A stretch of DNA of 64,000 nt from Armillaria gallica. Taxonomy: Eukaryota; Basidiomycota; Agaricomycetes; Agaricales; Physalacriaceae. The stretch is from contig JBANDB010000006.1 of assembly GCA_037576215.1 (NCBI GenBank), positions 3,348,001-3,412,000 on the forward strand. The letters run 5' to 3'. The translations under genes were made by a program, and so were the position numbers. Each line of letters begins with the position of its first letter. Positions within the stretch are counted from its first letter, which is position 1. Shown here piece after piece: positions 12,100-23,067 of this stretch. The notes beneath the pieces were generated by a model that did not search any database, was not told where the DNA came from, and saw only the letters and a list, made by a program, of their open reading frames with translations.

Positions 12100-13593
12100 A
12101 TGACTGAGCGCCAGATCACTGAAGCCGATATTCTGTGAGAGCTTGATAGTGGTATGTTCATCTTCTCCATCACTGAAGCCCTGGATAGCAGAAAAAGCAA
12201 GTATGAGCTGTTTGAGCTTGCTTGCTCACAGAAGACAAAATGGTCTGGAAACAAGAGGCTGGACCGACGCTTTGGCGAAGCATACTTCAGAAATGTGCTT
12301 GTTGATCCAGAAAACCACTTCACGGTCACTGCTGGGCTGCAGCCAGTTACTGAAGCTACTGGGTCAGGTAGAGAGCTGCCAATGGACTCAAAGGTGCGTG
12401 CATGAGAGGTCTGATTCTGCTAAGACGGATACTTATTTAGAGCAGGAAGTTGCCATCCTCTTCACTGATGGTCGGCTCAAAGGATCTTCTGGCTGAGTCT
12501 ACCATATCAGGGTTATGCCGTTCAAGAGTCACAAAGCCTGCAAGCCAGGAGAATGGAGAGCAGACACAAATGACCTGGTTTGCATACTCAAGAGCCTTGA
12601 TTGTTTGCCACTGCCCAGTACGTTACGCCACCCCTTTTATTCTCATCAACTTCTCATGTTTGCTCTTAAGGTGGACCCTTTAGGCTGCTGACGCCTCTTG
12701 TCAATGAACCAAGCTACTGGGATGATATTGTTGATGGTGATGTCGTGAGGCTGGAATCAGTGGTCATACCCGGAAATTCTTTACTCAAGATAAAGCTTGA
12801 AGACTTCCAGGTTTGTCTATTCACTGAGGTTCACTGCCTGACTTGAGCATGTATGCAGTCAACTGCTGACCTTTTGAAGCTCGCTGATGACTTGAAACAC
12901 CTCTCATCTGTGAGTTCTAGCATGAAACGAAAAGCCAAAGACGATGATCCAGCCAATATCATCACTCATGAAGGTGGGTTCTTCTTATTTTTGGCGAGTC
13001 TCAACACTTGTATCTGATGTCCACTGCAGCTGGATCCTCAAGCTCAACGATGATTGGAGGTGTATTCCCCTTGGAAGATGCACATGAAAAGGCAAAACAA
13101 AACAAGAGAAGAAGGTCACAAATGAAGGAAGACACCGACAAAGCTGTAATTGATTGGCTCAAGAGTGAACTGCCTCCTCGAGTCGGCTTCAACACATTCA
13201 AGGCAAGCCATCATTCAACTAATTTACAGAACCCCGAGATCATCGCACACTGGAACTTCGCCGCAGAATTTTGTGAGATGTTTTACAACCAGAAATGCCC
13301 CGTAAATGTCAGTCACTTGAAAATTCACCCTCAGATTTATTTGTGCTTGACATGGCTTCCCTATACAGGATCGTGTCGTGACTTACAACCATATTGGAAA
13401 GGCATTGAGCTATGGAGAAACATGGCTTCGTGAGGCAAGGAAGGCTTCCTTGTGGATTGAAAAATATGGCTCGAATGGAGAAAAGGAGAGCGAGGAAGTG
13501 GTGAATGAGCTGAAGAGGGAGGGACCTGCAAAGTCCGACGGCCATGTCAAGCTGTTTCGTTTCTTAAAAGAGTATGATATGATGCAAATTTAA
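12100..13593 (+). pseudogene. Six-exon gene of unknown function, two in-frame TGA codons
   Basis: Coherent gene model: exons 12100-12393, 12446-12617, 12671-12810, 12859-12973, 13030-13307 and 13369-13593, all with GT..AG introns of 48-61 nt and matching phases, giving 408 codons. Start MTERQITEADIL. Stretches include KYELFELACSQKTKWSGNKR, WRADTNDLVCILKSLDCLP, a Lys/Arg-rich segment AKQNKRRRSQMKED (a possible nuclear signal) and WNFAAEFCEMFYNQKCPVN. Two in-frame TGA codons (12136-12138 and 12494-12496) break an otherwise intact frame. No domain recognised. The good phase agreement suggests recent inactivation. It is the first gene inside the 11.7-kb insertion. Confidence 0.65.
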
Positions 13594-13751
13594 TAGTGCT
13601 TGATAGTACTATCTACCGATAATTCAACTTGATTGCTATTAGTAGTGTCGCCTTGTCCGTAAGAGTCTAGACTCGCGATAGTGTCTGTATCCTTCATGAG
13701 TTTGAAGGAAACATAAACTCAAAGAGACGTACTCACCGTGCTTGCTGGACA

Positions 13752-14717
13752 TCAATGTTGCGTCGGCACAGAATCATCCTCCGAGGAGTCTTCGATGATT
13801 GTCACATCAATTTGATTATGAGTCTGAAAGCAAAAAAGAAAAAAGCAGTTCCTGACATGGAACCTACATACCTTATGCCCCTCATGCCATGACCTCGCTT
13901 CGCTTGCTGGAGCTGATATGTCATGATGGTGGGTTATCCCAGTGACGAGGATGTTGTTCTCCGATTCAGACAGCTGAGAATAGATGGTTAGTAAAGAAGG
14001 CAGTTGCCGACATGGCAGCAACGTACCTTGTGCGCAGGGTCTTGAAGGTCAAAACTCGACGCTGCATTTTGTTAATCAGTAGATAAGATAGTCGTTCATG
14101 TGGAAAGGACGTACCATATGTTTGTGAACCCTGTGGTCCACGAAGACACCCTAGCACCTCACCAAAACTGCATCCTCTCTTCAAGATCCGCTGGAGAGAG
14201 ATGCGGTGAGTGGACCACCTCTCATGTGGCCCTGGTCATGCAAATACATCGGGTACAGGGTGGCGTTGGAAGAAGGGGAGCGATTCTGATAAGGAGATTA
14301 TCCATGAAAAGTAGGTTGGTGTGCCCAGGTCACCATCAGATGCGGGACTCGACACAGAGTCTGAGATTCTCAAAGTGTTAGCAGCAGATCTGACACAAAC
14401 ATGAGCATTCGTACCATCAGCACACTGATGCAATCATCCCTGTACACCCATTTCACCTCAAAACAGCGAGTATCCATCAAAGGAGACTGAGGACCATGGG
14501 GATAAGGAAATGGTTTTCGAAGACTGTCATCTTCAGAATCTATGTAGCATGTCAGAAAAGAAAAGTTCATAGAACTGCAATCAGGCATAGCATCACCTGT
14601 CGCGTCTTCAGCCTTATATGGCTGGAACTGCTCTAGTGGTCCGAAATGAAAACGAATCTTCTTGATAGTCTGAGCAACATATTCAGTTTCGAGAAGTTTC
14701 AGACGGTAAGGAAGCAA
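13752..14717 (-). pseudogene. Minus-strand multi-exon gene remnant, unknown
   Basis: Coding-like exons on the minus strand separated by plausible introns. They read LLETEYVAQTIKKIRFHFG ... YKAEDAT, then DSEDDSLRKPFPYPHGPQSP and CFEVKWVYRDDCISVLM, then SSPASDGDLGTP. Near the end come SSFDLQDPAHK, LSESENNILVTGITHHHD and a C-terminus IIEDSSEDDSVPTQH with stop at 13752. A middle exon includes GCSFGEVLGCLRGPQG, whose DNA is partly duplicated near 15655-15700. Same strand as the recombinase and just downstream of it. No family recognised; exon limits are tentative. Confidence 0.45.
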
Positions 14718-14855
14718 AGGAAGGAATTTTCGTCACCGGTGGTGCCTTTGACTCCTGGAAGGAAGAACAAAAAGGAACATTCACTCACTTCAGCATCACA
14801 TGTAACTGGCTGTAGATGCAATACTTGATCACAAGAGTCACCGCTGAAACGGCTT

Positions 14856-15184
14856 TTGGACGCAGAAGCTTGGTTCTCAGCTTTGACAGCTTCTGCGTTG
14901 TATAGAAGGACTAGATATCTGGCCGACTGTATTAGATTGGTGCGACAAAATGAAAAGGAGGCTGAACTTGGAATTTTTTGGCCTCCACAGCCTCATGGCG
15001 TGGGGGAGGTCCAGTTCTACGTGTTGTTCCCGATTATGTTCTCTGGGGACAGTGTCGCCATCCGTGATAGGGACAAATTGCATCGGTATGCTTGGAATGG
15101 ACTGTAAGTACGAGACGGATGGCAATGTTGATGTACTAACTGATAAGATAGCAACAAGGTCCTAAAAGCCCTTGCCAGCTCATA
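14856..15184 (+). pseudogene. Plus-strand coding-like fragment, unknown
   Basis: Open segment reading AEAWFSALTASALYRRTRYL and RQNEKEAELGIFWPPQPHG, then FPIMFSGDSVAIRDRDKLHR. A likely intron starts at 15104 (gtaagtac, with ctaac branch site) and a short last exon follows. The upstream part is not clear. No family recognised. It lies between minus-strand genes inside the insertion. Confidence 0.35.
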
Positions 15185-15904
15185 GTGCAAGTGGTGACCC
15201 AAGAAAGGCTTAGGCTCTGTGGAATGAAGGGTGTGTATAAGGCTAGTCATGGCCACTACGCCCTGGGAAGACTGGAACAAACGATGAGCACTGCTATGAA
15301 AGATAAATGGAAATCATTACCTTCCTACAAAAATGCTGGCATCGTGGGGCATTTTCTCTTCTTTCTGCTTGTTTGATGCATCGAAAGGAGCCTGACCGTT
15401 GTTGGTGGTTCCAACACCATGCAAGGAGTGTTCGAAAGAGCTCAGAGACAATGGCGGCGAAGCTGGAGGAAGTGAATCAAAACGAGTTCCCGAAGTGCGT
15501 GAAGCAGTCGAAGACTTTGCTGGCATATGGATAGAAAGAATAGTTCTGAGTAGAGAAAAGTGAACAATGGAAAGGCTGAAGGCCGGGGGTGGAAGGGTGA
15601 TGGTGGTGGCAGAGGAGAGAGATGATTGGGACAAAAAAGGGCGGTGACCGTCAGCCAAAGACACCCTAGCACCTCACCAATGCTGCATCTTCCCTTGGCA
15701 GACATTGCTATGCCGTGGCACCGCAAAGTTATTGATGTGCAAACGGCATTGACTGCGTGTAGTAGTGGATGGTGCGGGTGTGGTGGTAGTCAGCCAGAGG
15801 GGATGTGATGGATGGAGAAAGGAAGGTCACGGTTGGATGTCCGCACTTGACGTGGATGGCATGCCATTGGCAGGTAATTTCAACATCCTAAGAATTAAGA
15901 ACTA

Positions 15905-18900
15905 TGCTAATACAAGATGATATCCAACAGATGTGCTGACGACTTTGTTAAATCCACCTTCCTTTTTACTCTGCAACCATTCGAGAAAGGCACGAACGTT
16001 CTGAAGATGCTTGTCAGAGGATCCGGGCTTGATGGGAAATTCTTGGGCCAGAAACCGGAATACATGTCGATCTTTCCAGTTCGTGTTCTTCTCCTTCAAG
16101 GCTTCAACAAGATGATATAGTTTTGCTCGCCAAGTCGCTTCTGAAATCTGTGCCCAGTCCCCAAATTGCCATTTTGCTTCTCATGTATCTCGCAGCATCT
16201 TCACGGAAAAACTGCCTTGCCATCCGATTGCATACTCGATATAGGTTTCTTCCAAAGACAGTTTTTTTGCCAAGACATACACGGGAATCCACTCGTCCTC
16301 CCGCCTCGAAGAATAAGTTGCCCACTTCCATTCATGCTTTTGAACACGCTCCAGGCCATACTTCATTTTGAGTTCTTCCATTGCTTTTAGCTGCATATCA
16401 GATAGCTGGCACAATGACGATAAGGGAGAGGAACCAGGAACGATAGATTCCCCCGATAGATTCTCATCAACATCAGCTGTGATGTTTGGGCTGGTACCAG
16501 TGCTGCCAAAGGCCGTTACAGATGTTTCACGATTGTCGGAGCCATCAGAAGTGGTGAGAAGTCGAGGCTGAATAGTCATTGAAAGGTGACTCGGAGTCTC
16601 TGTACTTGAGAGTGTCAAAGGTGACTGGACTGTTAACTATCAACCTCATGCTTGGCAAATTGAACGAATAGAGAGACTCACTCTTACTAGATCCTTTACC
16701 TCGCTTTTGAGGCTGGTTATTGTAAAGCTCGACAACAAGATTGATAAGTGCCTGATTTTGTGCAGAAATTTCCTTATACTGAAGTTGGCATTCTTCTCGC
16801 TCCCGTTGCTGTTCCAGGTTTGTTGTAGTAACAATACCTCGCAAAGATGCAACCAGATGCTCTGGGAGGTTCTCGAACTGGTGGTGTGCAGCTTCCTCGG
16901 TGGCTTGAATCTGTAATATTGATGACATCACAAAGTCTTTGAATAAGGCGGTATTGAATGGGGCATGTCAGAAAATACCAGACTCTGGATACTTGGTGTA
17001 GAGCACAGCAGCGTCCAGAATGAGTATAGTTCGGAAAAAACGGAGAAGAATTAGAAATTGTGCTAATGCATAGTCGTCAGCAACACGTCCAAGAGACTTT
17101 CGACGTTGCTGTAATGCTTCTTCTTCTTCTTCGATGAATGGGAATAAGACATCCACACACTCATGAAGTGGTTCTAAGAAACTGTAGTTGGTGAAGACTC
17201 TTCTCATAAAGAGTATGATCTCACCTAGAGAAGCCCATGGAAGGCAGTACCTCTCGGGCCGACGTGCATCAAACATTGCTGCCCCCCACATTGCTTCCTT
17301 AGCTAGTGCTCTGTCATAGACAGCACGATAGGCATCGCTGTCACTCCAATTCCCAAGGGCCTTGACGGAGTCAACTGATGCACCAAACTCCCAGGCAATC
17401 TTGGCTGTGTATGAACATCCAGCGTGAGTTGTTTTTGAAATGTTGATCTCATTCTTCTCATGGATTATCTTAACCTGCTTGTTATGGTCTGTAATAACAC
17501 AGGTTAGGGAAATACTTCAAATAATAAAGTGATCTTTTACTTTGGTAGGTCATTTCAACATCATCGCCTTCACTGCTGGGAAAGACATAGATTTCGTACC
17601 ATGGATGGCGTCCAAACTTGCCAAATCTTGTATTGGAATAGTCAGGAGCAAATTGCGGAGGATCTTTCTTCAGCACATGAAAATGTACATAGAAAAGCAT
17701 GGCAAGCGTGCCAATAGCACACAGCTCTGGTTTTCGGTGACGAAATGCCCCATGCTCATTAACTTTCCCCGTTATATTTGTCTTGGACTGGTCAGTAATG
17801 CAGACAAGAGCCTGATCAGAATCAATGTGAGCATGATTGCACAGGAAGGGATCAACAAGAGATTTACTTACGGTGAGGTTGGCATCAAGGCCAATCTCTG
17901 GAACAGGGACATCACGAGAGAAGAGGTCAGACCAGAGAAGAGAGCGAGTGTTATCACCTCGGAAACAGGTGCATGCTCTGAGAAGAAGCATAGCACGGTT
18001 GCGAACTCCAATATACAAGCTCATGATTGCGCTTCGCCAGTCTTTAGTGCTGATACACCACATTGATGTGCGTATCAGCTCAGATACGGTGTAATTATCT
18101 TACATTGGATTAGTTCCTGAGGCATGAATGAAGGAGCATAGAATAGATAACATACCTGCTGATGTTCCTGCCACTTTCCGACTTTGGGAGCTGGCAATCC
18201 GCTCAGGTTCTCTGGCCCGTGCTTGGGTCTCATACAGCTTGATCCAGGAATCATCGTGAAGTGGTCGCTGTGATTCCGGGTCAGTCTTATAGTGTGGCTC
18301 ATGCTGGTGGTTAAATCGGTAATATTCAAGTGCGCTGATACACTGTTTGACATGTTCATAGCCAACAACGCTTCCAGGAATGATAAGACCGCTATGAGTG
18401 TGCTGGTTTAGTCTAGTCAGCATAACATTCAAATCGTAAGTCAGTTTGAATACGCACCTTAGGCCGAAATGCCTCTTTCGACAGAAAATGAGCTACCTTC
18501 GTCGCCGTGATGGGCTCTGCATCAATACGTGCTCTTGTTGGATCCTCTTGGAGCCTCTGATCTTGATCTAGTGACCACTCAACAAGATACCGACTGTAGT
18601 GACGAGAATAGGTGGTGTGAGTCCCCTTTTCAGCTTCCATCTGCTCCCGTAGCTCAAGTCGTTTCACATGGGACTCATCATGCAATTCCTGTATGGTCTC
18701 TGCTGCACTATGGGTTATCAGAGACTCCAATGGTTCAACCGCTGGTAGAGTTACGTCGCATGTTGGTGGTGGTGTCGAAGGTGCGGAAGACAGGGTGGAA
18801 CTACTGGAATCATCAAAGGAATAAAGATCCGACAGGTCTGGCAACATTGAGTTGGCGATAGTGCTTGGATTTGATGGAAGGGTGAACTTGATGTTAGATA

Positions 18901-19087
18901 TGTCGAGCTCCTTTAAGAAATCTTCGTCGAAGTCAAAATTGAGATCGGAGTCGCTGGTTGCCGTCCAGCTGTCAGATTCCTCGATCATATTGTGTGCGCG
19001 CTTCTTTCCATGAGCAGGTGGATGTCCAGCTATCAAGCTGTGACGTCGCTGTGCTGGACTATGCATTGTGGATGTAGAATCTGACAA
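15905..19087 (-). pseudogene. Crypton-like tyrosine recombinase with GCR1_C-like C-terminus, inactivated
   Basis: Multi-exon minus-strand gene. Exon 1 (19087-18458) has a Ser/Thr/acidic N-terminus, then the start of an Ndc10-like DNA-binding domain (HYSRYLVEWSLDQDQRL, TATKVAHFLSKEAFRPK). Exon 2 (18402-18156) has YEHVKQCISALEYYRF. Later exons hold the catalytic domain: first Arg region RGDNTRSLLWSDLF (near 17945), then THAGCSYTAKIAWEFGAS (near 17430), then GNWSDSDAYRAVYDRAL with the candidate nucleophile Tyr (near 17330). After a Gln-rich linker a GCR1_C-like domain follows (HEWKW ... DEWIPVYVLAKKLSLEETY). Defects: the second catalytic Arg is Cys (HAGC, codon TGT, one C-to-T from CGT) and a TGA sits in the GCR1_C part near 16182. 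The domain order matches Crypton elements. Confidence 0.75.
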
Positions 19088-19950
19088 GAGGAATCAGCTG
19101 AGAACTTGAGAGCATTGAGCAACGACGTACTAGTTTATTCTAAAATCTCTGCCACACCTCACAGAAAGCCTCTCCTTCTCGTTCGCAGTTCAGAAGAGCT
19201 GCCACTGAGATATTGTTCCACTCTCGATGATGAAATAACTGCGTAACAGGATCAAGTGTCGCTTGCAGAGGATTCAGGTGAGAGAGTGATTGACGTGACG
19301 ATGGCAGAAAGCTCGGACAGATCCTAGAGGGGGGAGGAAAGTGAGCTAGTCCATTGGACCGATCCTCTGCAAGCACGAAGACATGCCACAGGCATCAAGT
19401 CTCGTCCAAGCACGTGAGAGCAGATAATGCAATACAGAACACTTTGCATGAATGGAATATTTGTCTTAGTGGCTGGCCAGCAGTAAACTTCATCTAGTAC
19501 GATAGAGAGTATTTGCTTGCATTGGATATCGACAAAGAAACAACAAAAACATGATGAGAAGTATTCTAAATTCTGGAGCAAGCTAATTAGACTCATTAAA
19601 CATACAGAAGTTGAGAAATATGCACCTTGGAAACACTTAGAATCCTGAACAAATGCCACCCTACATTGCCTCAATAGCCCCCAAGAAATAATAGCCCCTT
19701 GCAATAAATTCAAGTTCCTCCTGTTGCGATTATGGTTGATAAGGGAGGCAAATTGTGGCCAGAGACATGATCTGCTGCCATTATTAGGATCTTTATTATC
19801 CAGTATTGAGAGACGAGATGGAAAGAGCACAATGACGAGTGCAAGAGAACGAGGTTGAGGGCAAGAGCCAGGTGGCACGCGATCATGGCAATCTGTGCCT
19901 AGGCTTACTTAATCTCAGGTGGCAGTTCCCGATATCGAGGGTACTCGCCT
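19088..19950. other. Region upstream of the recombinase gene
   Basis: Probably the 5' flank of the recombinase. A minus-strand frame at 19878-19324 is open for 184 codons but has poor composition (Cys/Leu-rich, no motif), and I do not accept it as a gene. Nothing else recognised. Confidence 0.35.
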
Positions 19951-20043
19951 GGTTACTCTTACCTGGAGTAACCACCTGCGAACGAGGGGGTAACCTCGAG
20001 TAACCGTGTGGTTAAAACAGTATATCATACACTCTATATATAG
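19951..20043 (+). promoter_or_regulatory. GGTTACTC direct/inverted repeats plus TATA
   Basis: GGTTACTC at 19951-19958, its reverse complement GAGTAACC at 19966-19973 and again at 19998-20005, with a GGTAACC between. A TATA-like run (TATATATAG, 20035-20043) follows about 45 bp before an ATG at 20089. It lies between the divergent recombinase gene and the rightward coding region, so it could be a shared control region or a recombinase binding site. The function is inferred only from position and symmetry. Confidence 0.45.
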
Positions 20044-20088
20044 ATCGGTCATTATACCATCCCAATTCGCGTTTTTTGATCATCCAAC

Positions 20089-22680
20089 ATGGCATTTGCC
20101 GCCGCATTCTACCTGGCCTCATCGTGGGAATATTTTCACAACATCCATCAATTGTTCTTCCCTTTTTGATGCTGCATGCGTTTGCATTTGCAATTCTCGA
20201 TTTCCTTCTTTCCTTCGTTCCTCCAGATTGGTTTGGAGATATCCTGGCCAATTAGACTCAGATGGCTAGTGAGACTTTCTTCTGCACTGACCATAAAGTA
20301 GATTACTTTTTTGAACTTGAGGATTGTCTGCTGATAGAACTGACAGGTGCTTTACACAAAATTCACAGGTATCAAACATTTACTTGCAATAATCTTCAAA
20401 GGTTCTGCATGCGGCATCTCACTTCATGTTGATAGGTTGGTTGGCAGATGATATTTTTGGTGCTTAGTGTGTACTATTCACCAGAATCCCATTCTTCCCA
20501 TTTTCCCCTGGCTCTGCTCCCACCATCATCTCATTTTCTCACCTCTTACTCAGCTCATGATGTCTTTCTATCACAGACATCAAGCTCACCATGTTCATTG
20601 TCTTGCAGGATAAATTTCCAACTTGGTAAATCTCGACAGGTCATGATCTCATGATGGGAACAGCGCCTGTTTGGGGCATGTTCTGTGATCGAGCAATGAG
20701 TCTTTTTCTTCATTGACTGGGGACCTCATGCTGGTACCAATACCAATACCAATACCAGTATCAATGTTAATGTCTCATTGTCAATTGTGATGGTGAGTAT
20801 GATTCCTTCTTTTTTTAACTTGTTTTCTCACTCCTTATCTGTACTCTGCTTCTGCTGTCAGGACTTAGTCTCATTAATGGGCATGCCAGTGTTGGCGACA
20901 CTTGACCAACAAGGTAAAATTTTTTAAATTTCATTGTCACCAACATTTGCTTAGTACAAGTGGAACTAGGATATAGATTAGATTTGGCTGCCATGCCCAG
21001 TATTGACATCCTCACAAAGCATAGCCTTGTGAATCAAACACAGCCTTGTACAGATCAAGGTATGTTGTTTCCTCATGCGCCGAATATAAGCTTTGACATG
21101 ATATCTCAGTCTGGACCAATGTACAAGGCGAACTTGTGAAGTACATGGAAAAGGTGAAGGTAGACTGCCTAGCTTGGGAATGCCACCAGCTTCTTCAACA
21201 CTGGAGGAAAGTTGCTATTGATTACCTTTGCATGTGCAAGGCTCTAGCTCCGATGACATTCTTCCCTCCCATACTTGACTTTTCAAAAGATCATCCGCCT
21301 GCTGTCTAATGAGACAGTCACACACACCAGGTCATTTCCACAGAATCACTGAGCTAATTATCCTTCACACTGAGGCTTGGGAGTCTTCTGTCATGCAGCA
21401 AGTTCCTCCATGATCAAGCTTGCTTGGAATCTTTCATTTGCCAAAAATTACACCATCTTCTCGATAACTTGAACCCAGATTGTCAGAAGAACAAGCCAGT
21501 GTATATTACACCTCTCTTCTTCCCTGATATCATAGGACATTGCTGCCTCAGCTTGAGGTTTGATTCTCACCCTAAGGATGATGAACTCTGTCATGTGGCA
21601 ACTGCATCTGTACATATGCTGTGGAATACAACCTGTCTGGAAATCGGCAACCATGCGCACAGCAAGATTGTAAATGCTCTCATGGCATTTATAAGTGCAG
21701 ATCCTGAGACGGCCACCATGGAAGACCTAGATGATAACATGGAGTATTATCAGATCAAATGGTATGGCCACTCTAACAAGAAATGCATGTATAATGGAGT
21801 GGTACTGATCCCTATGTTTGAACTTTACGGGTGAAGGAACTTTGTAAGTTTCTGTTTCTTCCACCGCTCTCTGCATATACTGATGTATTGTCATTTTACA
21901 AGGTAAAGCATTTTCTCACAGAACATTACAAAGACATGACACCACTTGAAGGCTATGTCATGTTTGTCAATGCTGATACCTGCTGGATGGATGATTGGTT
22001 CATCCTGGAAACAGTGCTCAATAGTGGAGTATTCTTGAGCCCACATTTTACAGACCTGCTATGCGAGTCATATTGTTAGGGGTACAACAGTACGATCAAA
22101 TACCTGCATGATGAGTACATTTACTCCCTGGTCTTTGTGAATAGATCTTGATTGAAATTCATTTAGCCACAGAGTGACTATGGTGACAGATGATATGAAG
22201 ATGTATGCTCATGGGCATGACCTTTTACCTGACCAGAGGATTGCACAGGTGATGGAGGGAATTGGCATTATCCCAGAAGAACATATGTTGTGTGTGACAA
22301 TGGAGGAGAAGTAACCTTGGTCTTCCTTCCAGCGGTGAAGCTGCCAGTTGCATTGATGTACATCTTTTGCAATATTACAGAGGTTTCTCACCAGAATTAT
22401 TTTGAGCCTTCCCTTGCTAAACCTGCAAGGAATAAGCTGAAACATTCAGACAAACATTGTGTTGATTTCCTGTCATTGCTTTCATTGTCTTGGATGCAAC
22501 CCAATACAAACCTTAATACCCTTATCCATGCACTTATGATATCTGACCATTCTATGTTACAGTCAGGTCAAAGACTATTGATGAAGAGTTCTACAGCGCC
22601 AGGAAGGTCACAGCCTGCAATCAATATTCAAAGCAATACAACAAGTAGATTGGCCAAGTATTTATGAAGCCTTCCATATA
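20089..22680 (+). pseudogene. Degenerate multi-exon coding region, unknown fungal family
   Basis: Successive plus-strand open pieces in a consistent order. MAFAAAFYLASSWEYF is at 20089. GELVKYMEKVKVDCLAWECH is near 21130-21190. At 21424-21834 a piece starts ESFICQKLHHLLDNLNPDC and includes SADPETATMEDLDDN. HFLTEHYKDMTPLEGYVMF ... DDWFI ... FLSPHFTDLLCESYC runs to 22079 with its stop, then YLHDEYIYSLVFVNRS, then DDMKMYAHGHDLLPDQRIAQ near 22190-22250. In-frame stops and shifts break it. It looks like a typical Agaricomycete protein of unknown function, not a known transposase. It is cargo of the 11.7-kb insertion if that arrived as one piece. Confidence 0.5.
20733..20766. repeat. Short TACCAA hexamer tandem repeat
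   Basis: Four to five imperfect copies of the hexamer TACCAA/TACCAG between coding-like pieces of the degenerate gene. Simple slippage repeat. Confidence 0.7.
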
Positions 22681-23067
22681 TTACTAAGGCTTCCAAAGCT
22701 TCTGGAGTTCTGCTCAATTGGCAGGTTATCCTTGAGCCACTTGATAGACTCTGATAACTGTGGGCACCTTTGTAAACTGAAAATCATGAAATGCACTCAA
22801 AATACTGGTAGACTGCCATTAGTATGACATGAAAGTAGAGGTCACATACTCTATCTGGAGGCAGTTTGTGGAGGTCGGATAGAGGTGAACACATTGACGT
22901 ATGCATCATCGGCCATTTCTATTGGGATCAGGTCAGCTACAGTTTTGGGAGGTTTGGAGGCATTGATGATGCAGCTGCAGGTAAAGAAGGAAGGCTCTCA
23001 CCAGGAAAATGCAAAGAGTATAGGACTCAGATAATGCCACTTGAATGTGATGGCCCTCAAATGCTAG
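22681..23067. other. Right edge of the 11.7-kb insertion, no gene seen
   Basis: AT-rich sequence with no convincing frame, up to the junction at 23067/23068. It does not match the HET unit or the left edge of the insertion in either orientation by eye. Confidence 0.4.

Larger units (their letters stand above)
11339..23067. mobile_element. ~11.7-kb insertion carrying a Crypton-like recombinase and cargo genes
   Basis: Splits HET copy 2 between GANLNLI (left) and the HEWPVPI-coding region (right). The HET text ends at about 11338 (...ggcacctttt) and resumes at 23068 (tcaggataggcac) with at most a 2-bp overlap (TC) and no clear target duplication or inverted repeats. That pattern fits tyrosine-recombinase insertion rather than DDE transposition. 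Contents: a plus-strand six-exon gene (12100-13593), a minus-strand gene remnant (13752-14717), a plus-strand fragment (14856-15184), the recombinase gene (15905-19087, minus) and a plus-strand degenerate gene (20089-22680). Edges are good to a few bases. Whether it arrived as one unit or as stacked insertions cannot be told from one copy. Confidence 0.7.

Noticed and set aside
19324..19878. 184-codon open frame on the minus strand
   Set aside because: Cys/Leu/Ser-rich composition, no motif, no splice context and poor codon pattern; probably chance in low-complexity upstream DNA of the recombinase.
11339..23067. Calling the block a Starship
   Set aside because: The recombinase has a GCR1_C-like tail and Crypton-type motifs rather than a clear DUF3435 captain at the 5' edge, and the recombinase lies inside the block, not at its end.
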